This document shows, piece after piece, positions 1 to 5,619 of a stretch of DNA of 5,619 bases; the first letter of the stretch is position 1; each line of letters opens with the position of its first letter. The stretch is from NCBI GenBank assembly GCA_029212425.1, contig JARGNC010000156.1:1-5619 (forward strand). The letters are read 5' to 3'. A model generated the notes under the pieces. It was not told the DNA's origin and did no database searches. It was given only the letters and a program-made list of their open reading frames with translations. A program made the translations under genes and the position numbers. This DNA is from Phycisphaerales bacterium. Lineage in GTDB: Bacteria; Planctomycetota; Phycisphaerae; Phycisphaerales; UBA1924.

Positions 1-333
1 TGCATCCGCATGTTCGAAGAAGACCCCGACACCGACGCCATCCTCATGATCGGTGAAATCGGAGGCGAAGACGAAGAAGCCGCCGCCGAATACATCGCAA
101 AAAATGTCAAAAAACCAGTCGCCGCCTTCATCGCAGGACGCACCGCACCAGAAGGCAAACGCATGGGACACGCCGGAGCAATCATCTCCGCAGGCGCAGG
201 CGGTAAACCAACCGGCACCGCCGACACCAAGATTGCCGCCCTCCAAGCCGCCGGAGTCGAGGTCGCCATGAGCCCCGCAGACATGGGAATCGCCATGGCA
301 AAAGCCATGAAACTCGAACCCGCCATCGTCTAA
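1..333 (+). CDS. sucD: Succinyl-CoA ligase (ADP/GDP-forming) alpha subunit, C-terminal part
   Basis: This is the last 110 codons of a gene that begins upstream of the window; the reading frame is open from base 1 and ends at TAA 331-333. The alpha subunit pairs with SucC (beta) to interconvert succinyl-CoA and succinate with substrate-level NTP synthesis in the TCA cycle, in the cytoplasm. Seen directly: the segment MFEEDPDTDAILMIGEIGG, typical of the ligase domain, and then KRMGHAGAII, whose His is the residue transiently phosphorylated in this family (His246 in E. coli). The ending (AALQAAGVEVAMSPADMG) is also the family's usual C-terminus. A slightly longer glycine-rich loop (SAGAGGKPTGTADTK) follows the catalytic His where relatives usually have a shorter GGKGTA-type turn. 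sucC is expected just upstream but is outside the window. A strong terminator follows, so this is the end of its transcription unit. Confidence 0.96.
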   Translation, partial: CIRMFEEDPDTDAILMIGEIGGEDEEAAAEYIAKNVKKPVAAFIAGRTAPEGKRMGHAGAIISAGAGGKPTGTADTKIAALQAAGVEVAMSPADMGIAMAKAMKLEPAIV

Positions 334-353
334 CCAAAACTCAACCACGCACC

Positions 354-377
354 AACGGGCGTAAAGCCCGTTTTTTT
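354..377 (+). terminator. Rho-independent terminator after sucD
   Basis: A 7-bp stem (AACGGGC, 354-360, pairing with GCCCGTT, 366-372) closes a 5-nt GTAAA loop and runs directly into a T-tract at 371-377. It lies 21 bases after the sucD stop, so it ends the sucD transcript and insulates the hybrid kinase gene. Stem and T-tract are read directly from the sequence. Confidence 0.93.
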
Positions 378-426
378 ATGCCCCGTCCAATAATCACTAG
401 CGGCAAATCCCCATTCCAACAGTTCC

Positions 427-455
427 TTCACACTTTAGATGAATACACCTATTCT
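427..455 (+). promoter_or_regulatory. Putative sigma70-type promoter of the hybrid kinase gene
   Basis: TTCACA (427-432, five of six matches to TTGACA) is followed after exactly 17 bp by TATTCT (450-455, four of six matches to TATAAT). Transcription would start near 462, giving a leader of about 15 nt before the ATG at 477. No Shine-Dalgarno sequence is visible in that leader. The site lies between the sucD terminator and the next gene, where a promoter is needed. The match is by eye; a second weak -10-like GATAAA at 463-468 has no good -35 partner. Confidence 0.45.
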
Positions 456-476
456 ACGAGTCGATAAAACCGGCTC

Positions 477-2852
477 ATGCCGCATCGACTGCTCAAACCC
501 GCAGAACTCGCCCACTCGAAACAGAACAGGGTCTCGGAATTCTTCCGTCGATACATCGTTGTGTCGTTCGTCGTTGTCGTCTGCGCGTGCATCACCGCGC
601 TGATCTACAACTCAAACATCGATTCCGCATACGAAAAGCATATCAGCGAATCGAAAAAACACTCCGCCATCAAACACCAACAACTCGTCGAGCACTTCAA
701 AGGCTACGAAGAAGCCCTCATCTTCGCGCGCGGATTCATCCAAGCAAGCGATTATGTAGGCAGAAAAGAATGGCGCCGATTTGTCGACTCCGCAATGCTC
801 GATGAAAAATACCCCGGAGTTCAAGGCTTCGCCTATGTCCAGCGCGTCAAGCCCGCCGACATGAAGGACTTCGTCAAGGAACTCAGAGATCAAGGCGTCG
901 ACAGCTTCAACCTCACCACACACGAAGGCTACTACAGAACCGACGAAGACGCACCACACTACATCATCAAGTACGACGAACCCGAAGAAAGAAACCAGGG
1001 AATCGTCGGCCTCGATGTCTCCGCCAAACCCGCAAACAAAGAAGTCTACGATCGAGCCACCGACCGGAACTCCGCCCAAATCTCCTCACCGATCCTTCTC
1101 AAACAACAAGAAGGCACAGACTCCAAAGTCGGTTTGGTCATCGTGATCCCGCACTACAAAAACGGACTCCCCCTCGACACAGTCTCCCAAAGACGATTCG
1201 CTGTACGAGGATGGGTCGTCATCTCGCTCGACATGAACCGCTTTGTCCAAAGCGTCATCACAAACGAGAGCTCCTACGACACCGTCCAGATGAGCACCAA
1301 AGACTGGCTCGGAAACAACGCCGTCCTCTTCAACTCCAACGAGATCAACCCCGCATACCCATGCAACAAATGCAACACCACACACCAAGGCGTCGAGTCC
1401 GTCTTCTCCTCCACCTTCGGAGGTAGAGCATTCAACACCAAAATTATCGCAAGCCCACTCGATCAAAACACATCACACAGAATCGAGAATCTTCACGCAG
1501 ACCTCAGCAGCGCAAAGAACACACTCCTCCTTTGTATCGAGCTCACCCTCCTCCTCGCCGCCATCACCCTCTTCATCTCCCACGGCCGCAGCCGCGCCAT
1601 CACGCTCGCACGCAATGTCATGGACTCACTCAGAGCAAGCGAACACGAACTCAGACAGTTCGCATACAACGCCCAGCAAGCGAACAAAGCAAAGTCAGAG
1701 TTCCTCGCAAACATGAGCCATGAAATCCGCACACCCATGACCGCCATCCTCGGATACGCAGATGTGCTCGCGGAAATGACCGATCAACACGAAGACTCAA
1801 ATCGCATGAAACGCGCCGTCAACCGCATCCTCAGCGCAGGCGACCACATGCTCTCCGTCATCAACGAAGTCCTCGATCTATCGAAAATCGAATCGGGCAA
1901 ACTCGAAATCAGACCCGCCCCGAGCCGCATCGGGGAAATCCTCGCCGAAACACGCAACACCATGAAGGATCGCGCCAACAAAGCGGACCTCGCGCTCAAT
2001 GTCAAGTTCCTCAACCCAGTCCCAGCGACTGTCGTCATCGATTCCTACCGCATCAGACAAGTCCTCCTCAACCTCGTCGGAAACGCCATCAAGTTCACCA
2101 ACCACGGCACAGTCACCATCGCAGTCCGCACAACCAAAAAACACATCCACTTCGAAGTCCATGACACGGGAATCGGTGTCGATCAAGACCGTCTCGAAAC
2201 GCTCTTTGCTCCATACGAACAGAACGATTCCACAACCCCCGCCGCACACCAAGGCACAGGACTCGGACTCTCCATCTCAAGACAACTCGCCGAAATGATG
2301 GGAGGAAGTCTCACCGCAACAAGCACCGTAGGACTCGGATCAGTCTTCACATGCTCCCTCCCCCTCGTCATCCCACAAGGCGCGACCAACGAACTCACCA
2401 CCGAACTCCCCTGCGCCACAACGATGTACACGCGAGATCAGAACAGTCCAACCAACGCACTCTCCGGAAAGATCCTCGTCGCAGAGGACGGCCCAGACAA
2501 CCAAAAACTCCTCGAACACTTCCTCACCAAAGCAGGACTCGATGTCACCATCGTCGAAAACGGACTCCTCGCACTCGAAGCAATCAACGAAGGAAACCAC
2601 TTCGACCTCATCGTCATGGACATGCAAATGCCCATCGTCGACGGCTACCAAGCTACCCGAACCCTGCGCAACAACGGACACACCCTCCCAATCCTCGCGC
2701 TCACCGCAAACGCCATGTCCGACGACCGACAAAAATGCCTCCAAGCCGGATGCGATGAATACGAAACCAAACCAATCCACAAAGCCCGACTCCTCAGAAC
2801 AGTCGAGCGCCTCCTCAATCAGCAGCAAACCAAAGACCAACTCGCCGCCTAA
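477..2852 (+). CDS. CHASE-domain membrane hybrid sensor histidine kinase with receiver domain
   Basis: A 791-residue membrane sensor kinase. Order of parts: short cytoplasmic N-terminus; TM1 about residues 26-44; extracytoplasmic CHASE sensor about 75-270 (KYPGVQGFAYVQRV, NQGIVGLDVSAKPANKEVYD, RGWVV); TM2 about 347-367; short linker; HisKA with phospho-acceptor His415 in MSHEIRTP; HATPase_c with N-box Asn536 (NLVGNAIKFT), G1 DTGIG (563-567) and G2 GTGLGL (593-598); and receiver domain about 664-780 with acidic pair E670/D671, phospho-acceptor Asp715 (VMDMQMP), Thr743 and Lys765 (ETKP). All catalytic residues are present, so an active His-to-Asp relay is expected. CHASE domains bind small ligands in several kinases (cytokinins in plants); the ligand here cannot be read from sequence. 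Odd: a CNKC motif (Cys296, Cys299) in the extracytoplasmic part. There is no Hpt or output domain, so a separate partner must take the signal. ATG 477 is the first possible start after the in-frame stop at 465-467. Codons are strongly C-ending, opposite to holA on the same strand. Confidence 0.95.
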   Translation: MPHRLLKPAELAHSKQNRVSEFFRRYIVVSFVVVVCACITALIYNSNIDSAYEKHISESKKHSAIKHQQLVEHFKGYEEALIFARGFIQASDYVGRKEWRRFVDSAMLDEKYPGVQGFAYVQRVKPADMKDFVKELRDQGVDSFNLTTHEGYYRTDEDAPHYIIKYDEPEERNQGIVGLDVSAKPANKEVYDRATDRNSAQISSPILLKQQEGTDSKVGLVIVIPHYKNGLPLDTVSQRRFAVRGWVVISLDMNRFVQSVITNESSYDTVQMSTKDWLGNNAVLFNSNEINPAYPCNKCNTTHQGVESVFSSTFGGRAFNTKIIASPLDQNTSHRIENLHADLSSAKNTLLLCIELTLLLAAITLFISHGRSRAITLARNVMDSLRASEHELRQFAYNAQQANKAKSEFLANMSHEIRTPMTAILGYADVLAEMTDQHEDSNRMKRAVNRILSAGDHMLSVINEVLDLSKIESGKLEIRPAPSRIGEILAETRNTMKDRANKADLALNVKFLNPVPATVVIDSYRIRQVLLNLVGNAIKFTNHGTVTIAVRTTKKHIHFEVHDTGIGVDQDRLETLFAPYEQNDSTTPAAHQGTGLGLSISRQLAEMMGGSLTATSTVGLGSVFTCSLPLVIPQGATNELTTELPCATTMYTRDQNSPTNALSGKILVAEDGPDNQKLLEHFLTKAGLDVTIVENGLLALEAINEGNHFDLIVMDMQMPIVDGYQATRTLRNNGHTLPILALTANAMSDDRQKCLQAGCDEYETKPIHKARLLRTVERLLNQQQTKDQLAA

Positions 2853-2900
2853 ACAGCCATCCCCGTGCGCCAATTAAAACTTCCCGCACAAATCCGGTCA

Positions 2901-2916
2901 TGTTCCACGTGGAACA
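2901..2916. other. parS: parS-type centromere site (ParB/Spo0J binding palindrome)
   Basis: TGTTCCACGTGGAACA is a perfect 16-bp palindrome and matches the chromosomal parS consensus (TGTTYCACGTGRAACA; B. subtilis uses the T/A form, pseudomonads the C/G form seen here). In known systems ParB loads at this site, spreads as a CTP-dependent clamp, and with ParA and SMC segregates the origin region. It lies in the 84-bp gap between two convergent genes, 48 bp after one stop and 20 bp beyond the other, so it is free of coding constraint. There is no T-tract on either side, so it does not look like a terminator. I see no second copy in the window and no parA or parB gene. The match is exact; activity is inferred. 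Confidence 0.88.
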
Positions 2917-2936
2917 ATTGCAGCAAGCACAAAGAT

Positions 2937-4640
2937 TCAAATCAGCCCAAGCGACTCGCTGTTGTTCCCCTGACGATTCGATGTCGCGCTCGGATCAAGC
3001 TGCGAATCCAGATCCGCCGGGATGATGATCTTGAACACCGACCCCGATCCCGGAGTCGACTCCACGCGGATACGACCCTTGTGCTCGTACGCGATCCGCT
3101 TGGTCACCGCGAGCCCAAGCCCTGTCCCCTTGAGTCCCTTGGTCGTATTGAACGGCTCAAAGATCCACGCCAACCGATCGTGCGAAATACCGGGACCGTT
3201 GTCAATCACCGAGATCACAATCGCGGGACGAAGCACCGCGCCCGCCTTGTTTTTGTCTGGACGAGATTCATTAAACGAAACCTTCACCGTCACCGCGCCG
3301 GTCTCAGGTTCAACCGCTTCGATCGCGTTGGATACCAGGTTCATGATCGCTTGGTGGATCAGCGAAGGATCGACACTCACCGGAGGCATCTCCGGATCAG
3401 CATCGACAATCAGCGCGACGCCTTTCTCGGCGCAGATCTGTTCCATCAGCTGCGCACAGTCGTGCGCGACTTTGTTGATGTGTGTCAGTTCGAGTTCGAG
3501 TTGGAGCTTGCGTCCGAAGGTCAGCATGTTCATCGTCAGCGATGCGATCCGATCGAGGTTGCGACGCAGGATTCCCCAGCCGTTGCGGGAGATGTCTAGG
3601 TCGCCTTTGTGGAGTCCGATCTCGACGACATCCGCGCCGCCTTTGAGTCCTTGGAGGATGTTCTTGATCGAGTGTGAGAGCGACGCGACGGTCTCTCCGA
3701 TCGCGGCCATTCTCTCGGAGTTGACACGCTTGAGATGTTCATCAGCGTTCGCGAGCGCGAGTCCTGTGTGCTGACCGATCGCGTTGAGCAGCGCGAGCTG
3801 CTGACGATCGAACGCGTGGTGGACAGTTGATGAGTCGATGTAGATTGCGCCGAAAGGTTGTTCTCCGAATGTGATGGGGGAGCAGATCGCGCTGCGGATC
3901 TGGTACTGCTGGACCGAATCACCTGACGCAAAGCGTGGGTCTTGCATCGCGTTGGTGGAGAGGACTCCATCGCCGTCCATCGCGGCTCTGAGGATGGTGG
4001 TCGAGACATGAATCTTCGCGGCGTCTTCATCCTTCGGCGGCGCGGCGTAGCGGATGATTCCTGGGACCATCGGCGCTTCGGGGGTGGCGCCTGGGATCAT
4101 GATGACGCCGCGCTCTGGACGGAACTCGTTGAAGATGAGTGTCATGACCGTTTCGAGGAGTTCGCGTTTGTTGACGATGCGCGCGGTGATCGAAGTGAGC
4201 GCGTAGATGACGCGCAGGTGGTCCTCAGCGGCGGCGGTCGGATCGATCGCTTGTCCGATATAGGAATCTCCCGACGATGGGAGCGTGAGCTCGACATCGA
4301 TTTCTTGTTCATCGTCGGTGAGCAGCACGGCGGAGTTTCTGCGATCGTTTGGGTTTGATCCGAAAACGAGGGTGGTGATCCCGACGGAGATTTCGTCTCC
4401 TGGTTCGAGTCGGATTCGGTCTTTGATGTGGACGCCGTTGACTTGGGTGCCGTTGTTGGATTTGAGATCGCGGATGTACCAGATGGAGCCGTCGGGGGTG
4501 AGTTCGGCGTGTCGGCGCGAGACGGTGTTGTCTGTGATGGGGAGCGCTTCGCTGGAGCGACCGATGAGCTGGGGCTCTCCGATGGGGAGTTGGTACTCTT
4601 TGCCCTCGTCTGGGCCTGCGATGACGGTGAGTTTGGGCAT
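2937..4640 (-). CDS. Cytoplasmic FHA-GAF sensor histidine kinase
   Basis: A 567-residue soluble kinase with no membrane segment. Numbered from the start at 4640: FHA domain about 1-95 with the phosphothreonine-binding residues GRS (27-29), SRRHAEL (41-47) and NNGTQVNG (62-69); GAF domain about 143-300 (ICSPITFGEQPFGAIYIDS); dimerisation and phosphotransfer helix with His323 in LSHSIKNILQGLKGG; HATPase_c with N-box Asn438 (NLVSNAIEAV), G1 DNGPG (480-484), FEPFNTTK, and G2 KGTGLGL (504-510). It probably joins Ser/Thr phosphorylation (FHA) and a ligand or redox cue (GAF) to His-Asp signalling; the cues are unknown. Odd: Ser324 replaces the acidic residue that normally follows the phospho-His. 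No receiver domain or response regulator is adjacent. Start choice: FHA strand 1 begins at MPKLTVIAG (4640); an upstream in-frame ATG at 4700 would add 20 unrelated residues and overlap holA. Third-position use shifts along the gene, C-ending at the 5' end and G/T-ending at the 3' end. It diverges from holA and converges with the hybrid kinase. Confidence 0.94.
   Translation of the reverse strand: MPKLTVIAGPDEGKEYQLPIGEPQLIGRSSEALPITDNTVSRRHAELTPDGSIWYIRDLKSNNGTQVNGVHIKDRIRLEPGDEISVGITTLVFGSNPNDRRNSAVLLTDDEQEIDVELTLPSSGDSYIGQAIDPTAAAEDHLRVIYALTSITARIVNKRELLETVMTLIFNEFRPERGVIMIPGATPEAPMVPGIIRYAAPPKDEDAAKIHVSTTILRAAMDGDGVLSTNAMQDPRFASGDSVQQYQIRSAICSPITFGEQPFGAIYIDSSTVHHAFDRQQLALLNAIGQHTGLALANADEHLKRVNSERMAAIGETVASLSHSIKNILQGLKGGADVVEIGLHKGDLDISRNGWGILRRNLDRIASLTMNMLTFGRKLQLELELTHINKVAHDCAQLMEQICAEKGVALIVDADPEMPPVSVDPSLIHQAIMNLVSNAIEAVEPETGAVTVKVSFNESRPDKNKAGAVLRPAIVISVIDNGPGISHDRLAWIFEPFNTTKGLKGTGLGLAVTKRIAYEHKGRIRVESTPGSGSVFKIIIPADLDSQLDPSATSNRQGNNSESLGLI
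3301..3550. other. Switch point of GC skew (origin-like transition)
   Basis: On the + strand, C exceeds G in sampled blocks to the left (2341-2400: 28 C, 8 G; 3121-3180: 21 C, 11 G). The two are near balance from about 3301 to 4020, and G exceeds C further right (4081-4140: 24 G, 13 C; 4921-4980: 27 G, 11 C). A also gives way to T. The change happens inside the FHA-GAF kinase gene and not at a gene boundary. A negative-to-positive change is the orientation seen at bacterial replication origins and is independent of which strand is read. Counts were made by hand on sampled 60-base lines, so the exact turning point is approximate, and a recent rearrangement could also produce it. Confidence 0.5.
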
Positions 4641-4646
4641 TGGATC

Positions 4647-4675
4647 ACAATAGTGTGGTTCCGGGTTGTGTACAA
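4647..4675 (-). promoter_or_regulatory. Putative promoter of the FHA-GAF kinase, near-leaderless
   Basis: Read on the minus strand, TTGTAC (4675-4670) and TATTGT (4652-4647) are separated by exactly 17 bp. The -10 ends only 6 bases before the ATG at 4640, so transcription would start at or next to the start codon. No Shine-Dalgarno sequence is present, which agrees with a leaderless mRNA. The -35 match is weak (three of six). It shares bases with the possible holA -10 on the other strand. Confidence 0.35.
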
Positions 4676-4676
4676 T
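4671..4676 (+). promoter_or_regulatory. Putative -10 element of holA, near-leaderless
   Basis: TACAAT (five of six matches to TATAAT) ends 5 bases before the GTG start at 4682, so a transcript would begin at about the start codon. No convincing -35 hexamer is visible 16-18 bp upstream. The GGGG run between the element and GTG is too close to the start to work well as a ribosome binding site. It overlaps the -35 of the divergent kinase promoter, so RNA polymerase could probably not occupy both at once. Confidence 0.3.
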
Positions 4677-4681
4677 GGGGC

Positions 4682-5619
4682 GTGGCGAAAGCAGCAACAA
4701 AATCTAGCGGCGCTCGTACCCCTGGCGCGGAGCATCGGATCGTTGTCCTGACGGGCAAGGAGTTGTTCCTGCGGACGCAGTACACCAACATGCTCAAGGA
4801 TCGTCTCGAAGCGGAGCACGGCGAGATCGAGGTGTTCAAGTTTGATGGTGAGCAGGTCGATCTCGCGGAGGTGCTCGATGAGTGCCGATCGTTTGGATTG
4901 ATGGCGGCGCACAAGATGGTGGTGGTGGACGAGGCGGATTCGTTTGTCAACGCTGGGACGCGCGGGATGCTTGAGCGGTACGCGAACGGGCCGAGCGATG
5001 GTGCGACGCTGGTGCTGCGGAGCGGGAAGTGGAACAAGGGCAAGCTCGACGACGCGATCGGGACGGTGGGGATCATCGTCAAGTGCGACACGGTCGATGA
5101 GGGGACGGCGTGCCGATGGGTGGTTGCTCGCGCGTCCAAAGAGTATTCGTCTTCGATTGATATGCGAACCGCTGCGGGATTGGTCGAACGGCTGGGCGCG
5201 GATCTCGGAAGGATTGATACGGAGCTGAGCAAACTCGCGACGGCGGCGGGCAGCGGGAATCCGATTACGCCTGAGCTTGTTACAGAGCTTGTCGGGCTGA
5301 CACGCGAGGAAGAGGTGTGGGCGATCCAGTCGTATCTGTTGTGCGGCGATCCGGTTCGTGCGCTCCGTGAGCTGCGGGTGATTCTGGGGAACAGTCCCAA
5401 GAGCAATGCGGTGCCTGTGGTGTTTGCGTGCAGTGATCTGGCGCGGAAGCTGATGGGCGCGAGCGAGGCGATGTCGCAGGGTGTCAACGCGAATGTGATC
5501 GGGAAAGAACTCAAGCTTTGGCCTGCATCGAGCAAGGACGCGATCTTGGGGACGGCGCGGAGGCTTGGTCCGGCGCGGGCGCGGGCGTTGTTTGAAGAAT
5601 GCGTCGCGGCGGATGTTGC
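4682..5619 (+). CDS. holA: DNA polymerase III delta subunit (clamp loader), 3' end cut off by window
   Basis: The delta subunit is the clamp-loader arm that opens the sliding clamp (DnaN) so it can be placed on primed DNA. The frame is open from GTG 4682 to the window edge (312 whole codons; family members are roughly 330-350 residues, so only a short tail is missing). Seen: EHRIVVLTGKELFLRTQYTN near the N-terminus (the family's 'xxLxGxExFLxxxxxxxL' opening); EVFKFDGEQVDLAEVLDECR and SFGLMAAHKMVVVDEAD (the inactive AAA+ core, FxxxRVVVVxxAD-like); GATLVLRSGKWNKGKLDDAI; LVERLGADLGRIDTELSKLA, the delta helical signature; and VTELVGLTREEEVWAIQSYL at the start of the C-terminal region. GTG is chosen because the nearest ATG (4675) is out of frame and the next in-frame Met (residue 37) lies inside the fold. 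The first 16 residues are a basic, low-complexity tail. Codons are strongly G-ending. It diverges from the FHA-GAF kinase across 41 bp. Confidence 0.92.
   Translation, partial: MAKAATKSSGARTPGAEHRIVVLTGKELFLRTQYTNMLKDRLEAEHGEIEVFKFDGEQVDLAEVLDECRSFGLMAAHKMVVVDEADSFVNAGTRGMLERYANGPSDGATLVLRSGKWNKGKLDDAIGTVGIIVKCDTVDEGTACRWVVARASKEYSSSIDMRTAAGLVERLGADLGRIDTELSKLATAAGSGNPITPELVTELVGLTREEEVWAIQSYLLCGDPVRALRELRVILGNSPKSNAVPVVFACSDLARKLMGASEAMSQGVNANVIGKELKLWPASSKDAILGTARRLGPARARALFEECVAADV

Noticed and set aside
2901..2916. Palindrome as a bidirectional terminator for the two convergent genes
   Set aside because: The stem would be only 6 bp with a 4-nt loop, and there is no T-tract on either strand; the exact parS match explains it better.
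2865..3599. Plus-strand open frame of 244 codons over the FHA-GAF kinase C-terminus
   Set aside because: It is Arg/His-rich low-complexity translation opposite conserved HATPase motifs, so it is a shadow. Its start also spans the parS gap without any ribosome binding site.
4667..4675. TGTGTACAA as a DnaA box
   Set aside because: It differs from TGTGGATAA at two positions, stands alone, and is better explained by promoter elements.
4641..4700. Earlier start of the FHA-GAF kinase at 4700
   Set aside because: The extra 20 residues precede the first FHA strand, show no family resemblance and would overlap the holA start; MPKLTVIAG at 4640 is the natural beginning.
4142..4912. Minus-strand open frame of 256 codons overlapping holA and the FHA-GAF kinase
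   Set aside because: It crosses two supported genes in the wrong frame and has Ser/Pro/Thr-rich low-complexity content.
4645..5535. Long minus-strand open frame of 296 codons opposite holA
   Set aside because: It is Ser/Arg/Thr-rich with no recognisable domain and lies antisense to a well-supported holA frame; high GC content produces such shadow frames.
1..5619. CRISPR arrays, tRNA/rRNA genes, insertion sequences, toxin-antitoxin or defence genes
   Set aside because: Nothing resembling these was seen. The window is densely filled by four housekeeping or signalling genes, with gaps of 143, 84 and 41 bp.

Overview
This window holds four protein-coding genes and one probable chromosome-partition site. 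In order they are: the 3' end of sucD (+), a membrane-bound CHASE-domain hybrid histidine kinase (+), a cytoplasmic FHA-GAF histidine kinase (-), and a 3'-truncated holA (DNA polymerase III delta subunit, +). The organism looks like a high-GC bacterium whose genes mostly lack Shine-Dalgarno sequences. The FHA-GAF kinase architecture and the basic N-terminal tail on the delta subunit would fit a planctomycete of the Phycisphaerae type. That placement rests on general impression, not a search, and is tentative.

Layout. Bases 1-333 finish sucD, including its phospho-histidine loop, and a clear intrinsic terminator follows at 354-377. A plausible sigma70-type promoter at 427-455 precedes the hybrid kinase (477-2852). 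The hybrid kinase and the FHA-GAF kinase (2937-4640, minus strand) converge on an 84-bp gap. The gap contains the perfect 16-bp palindrome TGTTCCACGTGGAACA at 2901-2916, which matches the ParB-binding parS consensus. The FHA-GAF kinase and holA diverge from a 41-bp gap (4641-4681) that appears to carry back-to-back, overlapping promoters placed so close to the start codons that both mRNAs could be leaderless. holA starts with GTG at 4682 and runs off the right edge.

The most notable signal is compositional. Left of about 3300 the + strand is C- and A-rich; right of about 3550 it is G- and T-rich. Gene orientation does not explain this: the hybrid kinase and holA are both on the + strand yet have opposite skews. 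Within the single FHA-GAF kinase gene, codon choice changes from C-ending at the 5' end to G/T-ending at the 3' end. A C-rich to G-rich transition is the sign of a replication origin (minimum of cumulative GC skew), and it lies only a few hundred bases from the parS site. The simplest joint reading is that this window is at or very near the chromosome origin. No dnaA, parAB, gidA or convincing DnaA-box cluster is present, so the initiation point itself is not identified here.

Functionally the genes are a mix: a TCA-cycle enzyme, a replisome clamp-loader subunit, and two sensor kinases without an adjacent response regulator or Hpt protein. The hybrid kinase senses outside the membrane and carries its own receiver domain. 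The FHA-GAF kinase is soluble and has an unusual phospho-acceptor box. Nothing in the sequence ties the two kinases to each other beyond their convergent placement.
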